A stretch of DNA of 64,000 nucleotides from Haematobia irritans (taxonomy: Eukaryota > Arthropoda > Insecta > Diptera > Muscidae): the NCBI RefSeq assembly GCF_050003625.1, contig NC_134398.1, positions 99,799,479-99,863,478 on the forward strand, read 5' to 3'. Shown piece after piece: positions 1-10,346 of this stretch (position 1 is the stretch's first letter; the number at the start of each line of letters is the position of its first letter). The notes below the pieces were generated by a model. It was not told the DNA's origin. It did not search any database and worked only from the letters and a program-made list of their open reading frames with translations. The position numbers and the translations under genes are program-made.

Positions 1-780
1 AAATTTATCGTGTTTTGTACTTAATATCATTTTTACCTATAAGTACTTAATATCATTTAATATAAGGTTGGCATTATCGCTCTAAAATTACCATGTTTTG
101 TCTTTTACTTTTCTTTAATAATTAATTTTAAAGAAAATAAACGTTTTCAATTGTTTTAGCTGCAAGACTCGACCTTAATGCCCGCTTTTATATTTGAAGG
201 TGTCCGTCAACTCCTCTTGGACTACTGAACTTTGTTTTAATACATTTTACTGTGTAATTTTTCACTATTTCCTCCTTTTTTAATTTTACTGTCCCAACTC
301 TAAAAAAGAGTATGGTGCCCTTTCGTTATTTTTATGAAGATCCCTTTGTAATTTTTGTATATTTTCCACCGTTTTTTTTTTGTTTTTTTTTTTTTTTTAA
401 TTTCCTTTGCCTGAATATTTTGACTTACTCCTCGTACGTTCCGATTTCTTTTAACGAACCAAGAAAAAAAATTATGCCCATAATGCCAATATGATAAATA
501 AAGCACATGTCCGCACATTCAAAAAATGCTGCTCCCAACAAATGCCGAAAACAAATGCTGTTTTTTTAATGTCTATCTCTTGGTTCCGAATGTCTATTCT
601 CTTTACTCCGAATACTCATTCTAATATTCAAATTAAATAATATTTAGACTAAGGCATACAAGCGGTTTCACAGAAATTGAACATTACATGTTTCCACTTA
701 AATATATTGTGTTTAAAAGTGTGTCCAAAACATATTTTGTTTATATCGGAACATATGAAAAACACATTTTTCTAACAGTG
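1..780 (+). mobile_element. Family A non-coding element, right part of a copy
   Basis: The last part of a family A element whose start lies outside the window. The end (about 700-780) carries the family's hallmark: alternating ACATATTATGTTTGG-like half-palindromes, then ...GAAAAACACATTTTTCTAACAGTG-type sequence. The same stretch appears in reverse orientation at the start of the copy at 56021. The segment at 60-330 (TTAATGCCCGC, then TCCGTCAACTCCTC) matches the reverse complement of 56620-56870. I see no protein of its own. Short open frames at 300-520 are low-complexity poly-T translations. Confidence 0.7.
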
Positions 781-2471
781 CATATACAAAATCTGGGCCG
801 ACGGGAAATTTTCGCATTTATTTATGGATTTCAAATAACTCAAAATTTTTGACAAATCTTATGAAAATTTTAGACGTGAAAACTCTCTTAAAACAAATCG
901 GAGAAGGGTTTATATGTAGGTGCTATATCACAAAATTGTTCGGTATGACCCATCTTCGAACTCAACATGCCTGCCAAAAATTCAGAACGTTAGGTTCTAC
1001 TGCTATATTGCTTTAAATTGTACCTTTATCAAGAGTATATACACGGACGAAAAAGACTGTTTTTCATATGTTTGGGTGTAAAAATTATATGTTTGGAACT
1101 CAAATTTTTAAACACAATATTTTTAAGTGCAAACATATAATGTTCATAAATTAGCATAATATGTTTGGGACATATATGTTAATATGTTAGAACATATTAT
1201 GTTTGGGACATAAAATGTTTGGATGCAAACATATATTAATTTAGAAATAGACTATAAACATATATGGGGTTTAGTTAATTTAACTAACGTACACAAAAAA
1301 GTATTAGAGTAAAGAAAACTTTCTCCAAACATAATATTTCTATGAACTAAAATAAAGTTTCGTGTTGTTGCATTACTATGTAACAAAATGAAATAAAAAT
1401 AAGATTAAGGGACTTGTAAGTTATATGAAAAGATGATGTACAGTGGGAGAAAAGATGATTCAATTTGTAAGAGGAAATTTCCCAAATGTTTTCTCCATAA
1501 GGAGTTAGCATAAAGGGCCCAAAATTGAGTTATCTCTCCCAGCCAGATCTATACTAAAGGCTGTGGAAAGGTTCATTCGCCCGAACCGAAACATATACAG
1601 TCCAGGCGTGTATAGATTTGTATCTGGCGTTTTCTTTTCAATGGCTCTATTAACCATGTTCCTTAATCTATATCTGTCCATAAAGCTCGAAAAATAATTG
1701 TATAATTAGATATAATGCATTTGGACGTCAATTGTCTGTTTCGGTATCAGGCTAACATGTAATATAATGTTAAATTGGCTTTAGTGAAATAGTGAGTTCT
1801 TTTTGAGAACAGGACGAGTAAGTTAAAATATTCAAACAAAGGTAATTAAAGGGATCTTCATAAAACCATGGCTGAATAAGGAGGTTGAATCACGATAACA
1901 AAAACAAAAATTTCAATATGTTGTTTACAATTTAAGAAGTCAAAATCTGCTGATAAAAGAATCGTATAGCATTGGTAAAAGTGACAATTATTTATTCTTT
2001 CAATTGTCCTGAAAAAATAATTCAAATCCAGAGAAAAATAAAGGTTCAAATTTAATTGCGTCACCTATGAGTGATTGTGAAGTGGATAATTCATCCGAGG
2101 AACGCCGATATGAGACAAATAAGACTATAATATCCACCAAAGTTAAGATTTGAAGTCAGTCAAATGGCTCTTCGACAGCTATTAACAAAAACAGTTCATG
2201 ATGCAGTTTAAAAACTGATGTGCGTGGTATTTTGGGTCTGGAATATGTTATCAAGACACTCAAGTCGTCTTCGAATAATTCTCCAGCTATGAATGTGTGC
2301 TTTTGTTTGAGATGCATTTGCTATGCAGTGTCATTTGGAGAGCTGCAACCACCATAAACATATGATTTTGACATCTTAAAATTTTGTCGAAATAAAAAAA
2401 TTGTAATCATATGGGCCCATGATTTAACCTACTTGTTCAGCCATGATAAAAACTAACGAAAGGGCACTATA

Positions 2472-3042
2472 CACTGAAAAATAGAATGCCCGGTTCCAAA
2501 GATTGTGTCTCTATTTTAAAAATGAAGGCGAGAATTCAAGTAAGGATACTTTTAAGACACAATTCTCTTTCATGTGGGTTTTGTGTATTTGACTCTATGA
2601 AGCAAATTTTATTTTTTCGCTTTTTCAGCTTTTTTCATATGCAATAAAAAGTCCGTTAAAAACAAGACAGTAGAAATTGTGCTATGTTTCAAGTAAAACA
2701 TGAAAAGTGAAAAACATGTCCTTTTTTAGCGATTTTTGCTTTGTAGTCAAGATGCAAAAATGCAACAAATTTAAAGACAATTTCATTAGTTTTAAAGATT
2801 TTTTCTGAATTATTAAAGTCAAGTTGACCTTAGTTCAAAATTTTTTCTTTCATGTTATGATACCCATTTTCAAGTCAAATCACTTAATTATAAGGACAAC
2901 ACGACTTCATTGAAAAGTTTATCGGCTTTTGAACATGGAAAAAACTTTATATTAGAGAAATGCGTCGTCTAAGCTAAGCAAAATTTGTATTCTTATTTTA
3001 AGGACATGAAATCTTTGGCCACACGACAATATTTTTTCAGTG
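2472..3042 (-). mobile_element. Family C element (C1) nested in A0
   Basis: Starts CACTGAAAAATAGAATGCCC and ends ...ACGACAATATTTTTTCAGTG, so the first and last bases are inverted repeats (CACTGAAAAA). The flanks are TA on the left and CA on the right. The uninterrupted family A sequence at 56625 (GGGCACTATACTCTTTTTAG) shows the empty site. Other copies are at 44715-48589 and 58888-60201. Non-coding. Confidence 0.65.
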
Positions 3043-3800
3043 CACTCTTTTTAGAGTTGTGAAAGTAAAATGAAAACATTGGGAAACAGTGAAAAATTAA
3101 ACAGTAAAATCTATAGAAACAAAGTTTAGTTCCTCTTTATTAATAAGTAGTCCAAGAGGAGTTGACGGATACTTTCGAAAATAAAAGCGGACATTGAGTT
3201 TGAGTTTTGCCACTAAAATTATTTCTCATTTTAACGGCAAAACTCGTATCGGTAAAACCAGAATAACATTATAACTTTTTTAGGCAAATTGTATTATAAC
3301 TTGGTGGGGAATGATCCAAAGCAACAATTGAATAAGTTTATTTTCTTTAGAATAAATTATTAAATAAAGCAAACAATTGTTCACACCTAAATAAATTTAT
3401 GTGTTGGTTGTAAAATTATTGTTTCGAATTTAAATATAATTTGCTTTTGAATGGTTATCGTTAACTTTAGGATTCCATGGAAAAATATTTATATATTACT
3501 CGACTTCACATTCTTCCTTTGTAAGAGTTTTGTGAATTTCTTCGAAAATTTCAAACTTGTGTACAAAACCCTTTTTTGTTACAATTTTTTTATTTTTGCA
3601 ATAAAAAATAATATATGATTTGAAATCAGTCCATTTCGTTTATATCAAGCACTGTTCTTTTCTGAATTTAAGTCTTTTATAAGACACACTTTACAGTTTC
3701 GTAGTAAAAAGTTAATATAGTAGTATGTAATGTTGAACACCTTTTCGGGATATTCCGAACGTATTTGGAATATACGTAAAAAAATATATGTAAAAAAATG

Positions 3801-3877
3801 GTGTCGGTCGAAGCAGGGATCGAACCCAGGACCCTTGGCATGCAAGTCGGACGTACCAACCACTGCTCCACGTCGCC
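3801..3877 (-). other. tRNA-like module (t1) inside family A copy A0
   Basis: On the minus strand this reads as a tRNA-like cassette: an A-box-like TGGAGCAGTGG, a TTGCATG segment at the anticodon-loop position, and a B box GGTTCGATCCC. It has no good acceptor stem and I do not call it a functional tRNA. Homologous cassettes sit at 32468-32547, 57530-57603 and 62785-62850, and form the head of the SINE at 29902-30252. Confidence 0.65.
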
Positions 3878-4007
3878 AACAAATGTATGTTTAACAATGT
3901 TATGTTGTTAAACAATGTTATGTTTGCATCGGCTCGTGGGCGCCGCAAGCTATGCTATATAAATATGACTTATAACGATAATTATCTCTTGATGACCATT
4001 ACAGCTA

Positions 4008-4043
4008 CATAGCCCAGTGGTTAGTGTGCTGGCTGGCAAAAGG
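4008..4043 (+). other. tRNA-like module (t2), truncated, in A0
   Basis: Contains a good A box (TAGCCCAGTGG, about 4009-4019) followed by TTAGTGTGCTGGC, then stops before any B box. The same module with A and B boxes is present in A2 (minus strand, 57339-57404) and A3 (minus strand, 32282-32350). This copy has therefore lost its 3' half. Confidence 0.55.
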
Positions 4044-4494
4044 TAAAATTTAAAAAATTATAAAATTTAATAATTTCTTCTACAATGTTTGTATTACAGA
4101 AAAAGGAGCTAAGAACTAAAAAACTCATGGAAGTGAGAAAAATGTGAGGGAATATACAATTAGGCAGAAAAAAAAAATTTGAGCACAATCTTCTTTGGGA
4201 GAAAATTCTTCTAAGCATATAATATTTTTGGGTTCAAAATGTTTCCAAACATATTATATGTTCACATAATAACATATAGTTTTTTGGAAGACTACATTAT
4301 TGAATTTGGATGGAATAATACATAATGTTTGGAACTTAGACTACCCAAACATATTATATTGTTTAGACCAATATGCTTTCAAACATATTATATATTGGAA
4401 GAAATCAAATATATAAATGTTTGGGCAATACCCAAAAATTTATATGCTTGAAGCAAAATGTGTTTGGGAGTATATGTTACAGAAGTTGAGGGTG

Positions 4495-5539
4495 TATAGG
4501 CTTAAAAATCGATAGTTTAATATGTTAAAAATTGACTATACAATTGATCAATTCAGCCGTTATTCTAGTAACACCTACTATTTATATCACCTTGAAATTG
4601 CACCCATATAAATACACTTTGAATGGCCTGAAATCCAGTGTTACAAAGATATGAAGTGTTTTTCAAATTTTGTTTCGTCGCAGTCGAGCAAAATTTATAC
4701 GACTCCGACTCCAGCAAAATCTTCAGACTCCGACTCCAAGACTCCGACTCCGGCTCCGACTCCACAGCCCTATTCCTGATGAAGCAATTCAATGTAATTG
4801 CGAAATATTGAAGAATAAAGAAACCAATACATACAAAAAAACGATCTCAAGCTTGAATAATTATTTTCTATTGAATGAAAGAAAAATGTTTGACTTATCT
4901 TTAATAATTGTGAAAAATTCTTCAAAATTAATTCATTTGTCTTATATTTGTTGTCTTTTTGCATCTTAACAACAAAGCAAAAAAGAATTTAAATATAGGA
5001 GATCCTTTTCAACACTTTAAAAACTTTTTTTATTGAAACGTAGCATACTTTCTGCTCGAAGCCGAGTCTGAATTGAACGTTTAGTTGATTTCAGTCGCCG
5101 CTGACCATATTTTGCTAGTCGACGACGCCGTCGAATATGCCGACTCATCTCGACACATATTAACCACCACTATTTAATCAAAAATATCGATTTAAATTAG
5201 AAAAATTTATTAATAATTGTCCTAATTTTTCGATTTTCCGAACCTTGCACCCACAATCAATAAATTTCAAGCTGCTATAATAGTTTTTCAAAGTTTAGCT
5301 CAGACAGTTTAAAGGAAATGTAAATTTGATTGTAAGATTGGTTGTACAACTATCTCATTGCCATTCGAATAAATTCAAAATTGATAATAGTCCGCCGCCG
5401 CGTGGACATTCATTAGTCATTAGTATAAAGACAAAATCTTGATTTTATATTTGAAAAAGAAAAATTTTATTTCATTTCACAGCAGTAATGAATTTATTTC
5501 GATTACAAAAATATAGTGTTATTTAGTTTAACTTGTCTA
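4495..5539. other. Unassigned AT-rich DNA with a GACTCC repeat
   Basis: No gene is recognised. At 4700-4766 there is a short imperfect hexanucleotide array of GACTCC/CGACTC units. Part of 4770-5060 resembles stretches inside family C copies (TTGCATCTTGACAACAAAGC-like), so it may be a worn fragment of that family. The remainder shows nothing I can name. Confidence 0.4.
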
Positions 5540-6211
5540 AATGAAAGCGAATCCAAAGCTATGTCACATCTTGATCGAATTGTGGCCAAAATCAATGAAA
5601 TGACAAACGTTTTCCCTGTTCCTCCAGGTGTGTCCAGGAAGAATAGACACCAGCAGTATTGTCTATCGCTTGCATTATTGTTTCGTACACTTGTTTTTGA
5701 TGTTCATTCATCAACGGCACATTATTTCGAACGAATTCCTGAAATGTATCAACATTGTATTGCAGCTCTCGTTTTAATTCTTGGTTGAATGCATCGTGCA
5801 TCGATCGATTTGCTTGTTTGCAATAGTCAAGCATTGATCATCAATCAGAATCAATCCTTCATTGTAGATTTCATCGGTTATTTGGATATCAGGATTATTC
5901 GTTTGAATGCGCAAGCAATACAAAATATTTTCACATATGTCGTCTTTGTATTTGTTCCATAACTGAAATGGTTGTGAAGGAAAACATGTGTGATTATAAT
6001 TGCGAAAAGCGTTCGTACGCATTTGATGAAATAACTGAATCCGCAAGTGTTAAGTCCCAATGAGAATCGTTCTCCGGCAAAATCCCATTAGTTTACATGC
6101 TTCTCGATATGTTTGACATTGGTGCCCATTCACAGTCTTCAAATGCGCAAAGGATTTTAGTCCACGAACATTTACAAACAGCAGTCGCAACTAAAAAATT
6201 CATCATTTCTA
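5540..6211 (-). pseudogene. Helitron H1 helicase domain fragment
   Basis: Minus-strand fragments of the PIF1-like helicase part of a Helitron protein. Recognisable pieces are FPSQPFQLWNKYKDDICENI, NNVPLMNEHQKQVYETIMQA and, one frame away, the Walker A motif GGTGKT (codons at 5608-5625). At least one frameshift lies between the NEHQKQVYETIMQAIDN stretch and Walker A, and an in-frame stop lies near 6050. Homology fades at about 5540, before the remaining helicase motifs, so the domain is truncated. Plus-strand open frames over 5516-5788 are shadows of it. Confidence 0.8.
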
Positions 6212-6520
6212 CACACAATTTTTTTTTCTGGTGCAATCACGAAATTAATTGATTCAATTATTTTTTTAATTGAAATGTCTTCAATCACAGAAATGATAGT
6301 ATCAATTAAAAAATTAATTGAAGGTCAAGTAAAAAATTAATTGATCCAATTAAAAAAATAATTGGTCCAACTAAACAATTAATTGATACTATTAATTTTT
6401 GTGATTGATTTTTGTTTCAATTAAAACAATTGTTCAATCAATTAAATTTTTAATTGAATATTTTTTAAAACTCAATTAAAATTTTTAATTGGAAAAATTT
6501 TTGTGAAATTTTTTTCTGTG
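6212..6520. mobile_element. Short AT-rich MITE, TA duplication, in Helitron H1
   Basis: Starts CACACAATTTTTTTTTCT and ends AAATTTTTTTCTGTG, with TA on both sides (6210-6211 and 6521-6522). The interior is built of AATTAATTGATCCAATT-like palindromic units. It interrupts the Helitron reading frame: coding similarity stops on one side and resumes on the other. About 309 bp, non-coding. Confidence 0.75.
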
Positions 6521-6522
6521 TA

Positions 6523-6774
6523 GCATGAACAGTATACATGCGACCTAGTGCATCAGTAAAAAACACCTGTGGCCAATTGTTGATTGATTCCAAGTGTAAT
6601 ACTTGGACATTTCAACGTACATCAGAGTAGCTGCGAATGGATCTGCTTCACACATTGCAAAGAAGCTAGTCAATGTTGTCGATGATGGTCTCTCAGCTCG
6701 TTTGGCCGCATTAGCCTAAGTGAAGTAATCTTTTTGGCCATTTTCCAAATGCACTGCTAAGTGTACAACTGTGG
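6523..6774 (-). pseudogene. Helitron H1 Rep/helicase linker fragment
   Basis: Read on the minus strand this contains VVHLAVHLENGQKDYFT, AERPSSTTLTSFFAMCEADP and MYVEMSKYYTWNQ, a conserved stretch between the Rep and helicase parts of animal Helitron proteins. Stops and a frameshift are present. The piece just upstream in the protein is at 8131-8257, on the other side of LINE copy L1. The pieces at 6212 and below follow after the MITE. Confidence 0.75.
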
Positions 6775-8113
6775 CCGGCCCTTCACCAGCCAACAAGTTT
6801 AGACAAAGTTCAGCGTATGGCGTGCTTGTGTATCTCAGGTGCATTCAGCAAGACAGGAACAAATTCCCTTAATGTCATACTGCATCTATTGCCTTTAGAC
6901 ATTTTGGCCAAACAGTCATCTGCAACAACGGCTGTGCGGTTGCGCGAGCTATCGCTGTGGTCGGAAAAAAGCTACGGTCACAGTTCGGTCCTCAAAATAA
7001 TGCCAGATGTGCCTAACGTAGTGGATTACACTTTGGCGAGACCACTTTTCGACAAAACGTTTGAGACTCTAATTCCCAACAGTGAGGCGTGGTGTACACG
7101 GACCCCGGGGAATAAAATATATATAGATTTCTATACTGATTGCTCCAAATTGGATGGCCAAGTGGGTTTCGGAGTATATTCTAAAGATCTGGAACTTCGA
7201 ATAGCGAAAAGATTACCTGATCACTGTAGTGTTTTCCATGCTGAAATATTAGCAATAAGAGAAGTGGTGAATTGGCTGAGAAGTAATACTCCAAGCAATA
7301 TTAGCATTAATATATACTCAGACAGTCAACCTGCAATAAAATCCTTGGACTCTGTGTTCCTCAACTCGAAAACGGCCATCGACTGCCGTAAATCTCTCAA
7401 TGAGATGGCTGAGCAGCACAATATTCACCTAATATGGGTGCCTGGCCATAGGATCATACCGGGGAACTGCGAAGCAGATGAGCTAGCAAGGCTAGGAACT
7501 ACCTTAAATATTCCAGGGGAACTAGAATCTGTTGGTATGCCTCTGGCTACCTGCAAGCTCTTACTGCGTGAGAAGGCTGTCATGATGGCAAATGTTCGAT
7601 GGGAGAATTGCAAGGGTTGTAACGACACCAAGCAAATATGGCCCCATTTAAACTTAAACCGCACACTAGATATGCTAGTGTTCTCGAGACGCCAGATATC
7701 ACTCCTGATATCTGCTATAACGGGTCGCTGCCTGATAGGCGATTTTGCAAAAACTATTGGTGCGAAGTATAATGACTATTGTATGAGCTGTCATAATGCG
7801 GAGGAAAAGGAATCAATAAAACACCTCTTGTGTGAGTGTCCTGCATTTTGTGTAATGCGTAAGCAAATTTTAGGGGCATATAGCCTCAGATTACTGGCGG
7901 ACCTGGAAAACGTTAACTTAAGCAGTCTGCTAATGTTTTTGGAACAATCTGGTTGGTTCAACAGAAGAAAATAATCGAGAAGGTTCAGCGGTTTAAACTA
8001 GAAGTGCCCATATGGAATTGGTACTTTTAGTTAATGTGGTATCACAATGGACTGAATAGTCTAAGTGAGCCTGAATATTAATCGGGCTACCACTTTAACC
8101 TTAACCTTAACCT
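6775..8113 (+). mobile_element. LINE copy L1, 5'-truncated, with 17-bp target duplication
   Basis: A 5'-truncated non-LTR retrotransposon that keeps only the end of ORF2 and the 3' UTR. It is flanked by the perfect duplication TAAGTGTACAACTGTGG at 6758-6774 and 8114-8130, one copy being the original Helitron sequence. It ends in a (CCTTAA)n tail (8096-8113). The same family is present at 24506-28481 and, full length, at 39396-44409. Confidence 0.92.
6817..7974 (+). CDS. LINE ORF2 C-terminus: RNase H domain (L1)
   Basis: A 385-residue open frame covering the end of a LINE ORF2. An RNase H domain (about residues 100-225) shows the expected acidic residues: FYTDCSK, FHAEILAIRE, YSDSQPAIKS and VPGHRIIPGNCEADE. 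TDCS replaces the usual TDGS, but the aspartate is kept. A Cys/His cluster follows (CMSCHNAEEKESIKHLLCEC). RNase H would remove RNA from the hybrid during reverse transcription. Endonuclease and RT are missing because the copy is 5'-truncated, so this cannot act alone. The first methionine is internal to the parental ORF2 and not a true start. Confidence 0.85.
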   Translation: MACLCISGAFSKTGTNSLNVILHLLPLDILAKQSSATTAVRLRELSLWSEKSYGHSSVLKIMPDVPNVVDYTLARPLFDKTFETLIPNSEAWCTRTPGNKIYIDFYTDCSKLDGQVGFGVYSKDLELRIAKRLPDHCSVFHAEILAIREVVNWLRSNTPSNISINIYSDSQPAIKSLDSVFLNSKTAIDCRKSLNEMAEQHNIHLIWVPGHRIIPGNCEADELARLGTTLNIPGELESVGMPLATCKLLLREKAVMMANVRWENCKGCNDTKQIWPHLNLNRTLDMLVFSRRQISLLISAITGRCLIGDFAKTIGAKYNDYCMSCHNAEEKESIKHLLCECPAFCVMRKQILGAYSLRLLADLENVNLSSLLMFLEQSGWFNRRK

Positions 8114-8130
8114 TAAGTGTACAACTGTGG

Positions 8131-8257
8131 GATATCCTTTTGAAAGGTAAATAATCGCCACAATACTTCATTAGTACTGACGTATCTGTCCATTTGGAAG
8201 TTACTGATTTCGTCATTCGCATTTTCCGACGCAATACCAAACACAGCCATGTCACTG
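8131..8257 (-). pseudogene. Helitron H1 Rep fragment
   Basis: The minus strand reads GSDMAVFGIASENANDEISN then FQMDRYVSTNEVLWRLFTFQ. This is the stretch that follows KYVTKG in Helitron Rep proteins. The preceding KSIKYLCKYVTKG lies at about 10350-10400, beyond element B1, so B1 split one reading frame here. Confidence 0.8.
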
Positions 8258-8810
8258 CCCAGTCAGAAAAAAACCATCGGAAAAGCGTTGTAAAAGCGTT
8301 GTGAACGGTTGATACACGGTGGGAAAAAGCGTTGTTACAACCCCAAAATGATAACATCATTCCACGGTGTATCGATTGTATTTAACAACGTTTTCCAAGC
8401 GTCATGAAAACAGTATTTCATACGCTTTTCCGATGGTTTAACGAACGCTTTGACAACCCCAAAATGATAACATCGTTATACGGTGTATCGATGGTTTTTA
8501 CAACCAATAAAAAGCACTGAAAAACAACATTTCATACGTCTTTCCAATTGTTTCTAGAATGCTTTAGGAGGGTTAGAATTATAATTTTGCAATACCTTAA
8601 ACCCGTTATTGAAACAAAACAAAATACGTTGAAATTTTTATTGTTATATTTATATTAGTGTTTTACACTTTACAAAGGAACATCAGAAAACTTAACAATT
8701 AATAGGAAAAATATATAATTAAGATTAAGATTGACATTTCTAATTGGTAAAAAAAATTATTTTAATATGGTTATTTAATATTGTGTTCACGTTGGAAATA
8801 ATAGACTCCT

Positions 8811-9339
8811 CCATTTTTTGAAGTTATAAAGTAAACTTCTCCGTAAACTGCAAATTTCATTCTTCAACTCATTTTTTATCTCTCCAATTTCGTCCTTAAT
8901 AGCCCTTAACTCTCCTCTAACTTCATCCCTGAATGAAGCTACATAGAAAGATAAAGAATAATATTTGTTGATAATGGTCTCTATTGGGCGAAATACATTT
9001 CCTTACTCTCGTCATCCTTATTTACGGAATGGGATGGCATATTGTGATCCTCCGTCTCGAAAAAAATCCAAATTATCATCTATAGCATCTGTAAAGTGAA
9101 AAATGAATTAAAACAATTATATCAATTCAGGATTTCAAAATGTACCTCTTCTGTGTTTTAGCTTTTGTCGCCTTTCCTACGAAAAGCATCGTTTCAATGG
9201 AGTCCAACCTTTTATCAGTGTCTGTAGAAACAAATTGAAAATATAAAGAAATGAATTCTTTATTACACGACATTTTTCTTACCTTCAGTTGCACCAAGGG
9301 TGTTAATTTTCCTTTTGTTAAGGTTTTGAGACATTTTAC
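8811..9339 (-). pseudogene. Possible small spliced ORF within B1, function unknown
   Basis: On the minus strand an ATG at 9333 opens MSQNLNKRKINTLGATE. A GTAAGA donor and a TTTCTACAG acceptor follow, then DTDKRLDSIETMLFVGKATK. A second GTACAT donor and a TTTACAG acceptor precede DAIDDNLDFFRDGG, and a third acceptor precedes a Lys/Glu-rich stretch. The second junction does not keep frame, so either the gene is broken or the model is wrong. Composition suggests a short coiled-coil protein. I do not recognise the family. It could be coincidental. Confidence 0.25.
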
Positions 9340-9501
9340 CAATATTTATTCTTTATTTTATTTTCTTATTTCCAAGTGACGCTTGTTTTCGCCGTTATTC
9401 ACGTTTGTTTATGAATTGTTGTTTCTTGTACACAGAGTTGCATTTTTTCAGTGTTACCATCTCAAATTCCTAAATTATACAAAGAAAACTCCCGACACTA
9501 A

Positions 9502-10177
9502 AGGTGAGTATTAAGTTCGAGTTTAGTCGCATTTTTTCACTAAAGTGAAAACTAAATCTTAAAAGGCATAAAATTATGCATATTTGTTGCAGATTTCATT
9601 ATAACTTGATGGTGAAGAGTACAAAGCAAATTTTCACAAAGTTTGTATTCCTTAAAATGGATTGTTAAAGAAAAGTAATTGTGAAAAATGTGCGATTTTA
9701 GCGGCTAAACTCGAACTTAATACCCACCTTAAGCCGCTAAAATCGCAAATTTTTCACAATTACTTTTCTTTAATAATCCGTTTTAAGGAATACAAACTTT
9801 GTGAAAATTTGCTTTGGGCTTTTCCCCATCAAGTTATAATAAAATTTGCAACAAATATGTATAATTTTATGCATTTTTCTTACTGATTTAGTTTTCACTT
9901 TAGGGATTTAAGCGACTAAACTCGAAGTTAATACTCACCTTAAAGGTGAGTATTAAGTTCGAGTTTAGCGGCTAATTTTCACTAAAGTGAAAACTAAAAC
10001 AGTAAAAAAGTCATAAAATTATACATATTTGTTGCAGATTTCATTATAACTTGATGGGGAATATCCCAAAGCAAATTTTCACAAAATTTGTATTCCTTAA
10101 AATGGATTATTAAAGAGAAGTAATCGTGAAAAAATGACTATTTTGGCGGCTAAACCCGAACTTAATACCCACCTTAA
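9502..10177. repeat. Threefold alternating inverted repeat (about 220-bp unit)
   Basis: Three copies of one unit lie head-to-tail in alternating orientation: 9502-9733 plus, 9732-9947 minus, 9943-10177 plus. Each unit is bounded by AAGGTGGGTATTAAGTTCGAG and its complement, and contains TTATAACTTGATGGGGAA and TTATTAAAGAAAAGTAATTG. Weaker versions of the unit are embedded in family A (near 3230-3370 and 58130-58330). Single-stranded, it could fold into long hairpins. No coding. Confidence 0.8.
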
Positions 10178-10346
10178 CATGTGAAAAAAAGTAATTATGT
10201 CTAACAAAATTCTTCAATTAGTCGATAAATAAGTACTTATATTTGGGTTTTGGCGTGATGTTAGCGTTTAGTTTAGTTAAAACTTTCTACAATTGCCTCA
10301 TTTGTAAAATTAACCAAAATTGTTGTTCCTAGTGCTTCTGACTGGG

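Larger units (their letters stand above)
1042..4494 (-). mobile_element. Family A element, complete copy (A0), TA target duplication
   Basis: A complete reversed copy. It starts CACGGACGAAAAAGACTG at 1042 and ends GAAGTTGAGGGTG at 4494, with TA on both sides (1040-1041 and 4495-4496). Both flanking thirds are rich in ACATATTATGTTTGG-type palindromes. The centre carries two tRNA-like modules in opposite orientation (3801-3877 and 4008-4043). A family C element is nested at 2472-3042. No coding region is visible, so it is presumably moved by enzymes encoded elsewhere. The same element in the other orientation is at 56875-60717. Confidence 0.75.
8258..10346. mobile_element. Inverted-repeat element B1, 2-bp duplication TG
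   Basis: Starts CCCAGTCAGAA at 8258 and ends TTCTGACTGGG at 10346, a perfect 11-bp terminal inverted repeat. Both flanks read TG (8256-8257 and 10347-10348). Removing the element and one TG rejoins the Helitron protein between KYVTKG and SDMAVFG. The first 300 bp carry several GGAAAAGCGTTGT / ACACGGTGTATCG units. The right third holds a nested threefold inverted repeat (9502-10177). About 2.1 kb, with at most a small decayed open frame (8811-9339). A 2-bp duplication fits few known superfamilies; CACTA-like is possible but not shown. Confidence 0.75.

Noticed and set aside
300..518. 72-codon minus frame at the window start
   Set aside because: Lys-rich because of a poly-T tract; it sits in a non-coding family A element.
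4670..4969. 99-codon plus frame near 4.7 kb
   Set aside because: Its Arg/Leu-rich first part is the translation of a GACTCC hexanucleotide repeat.
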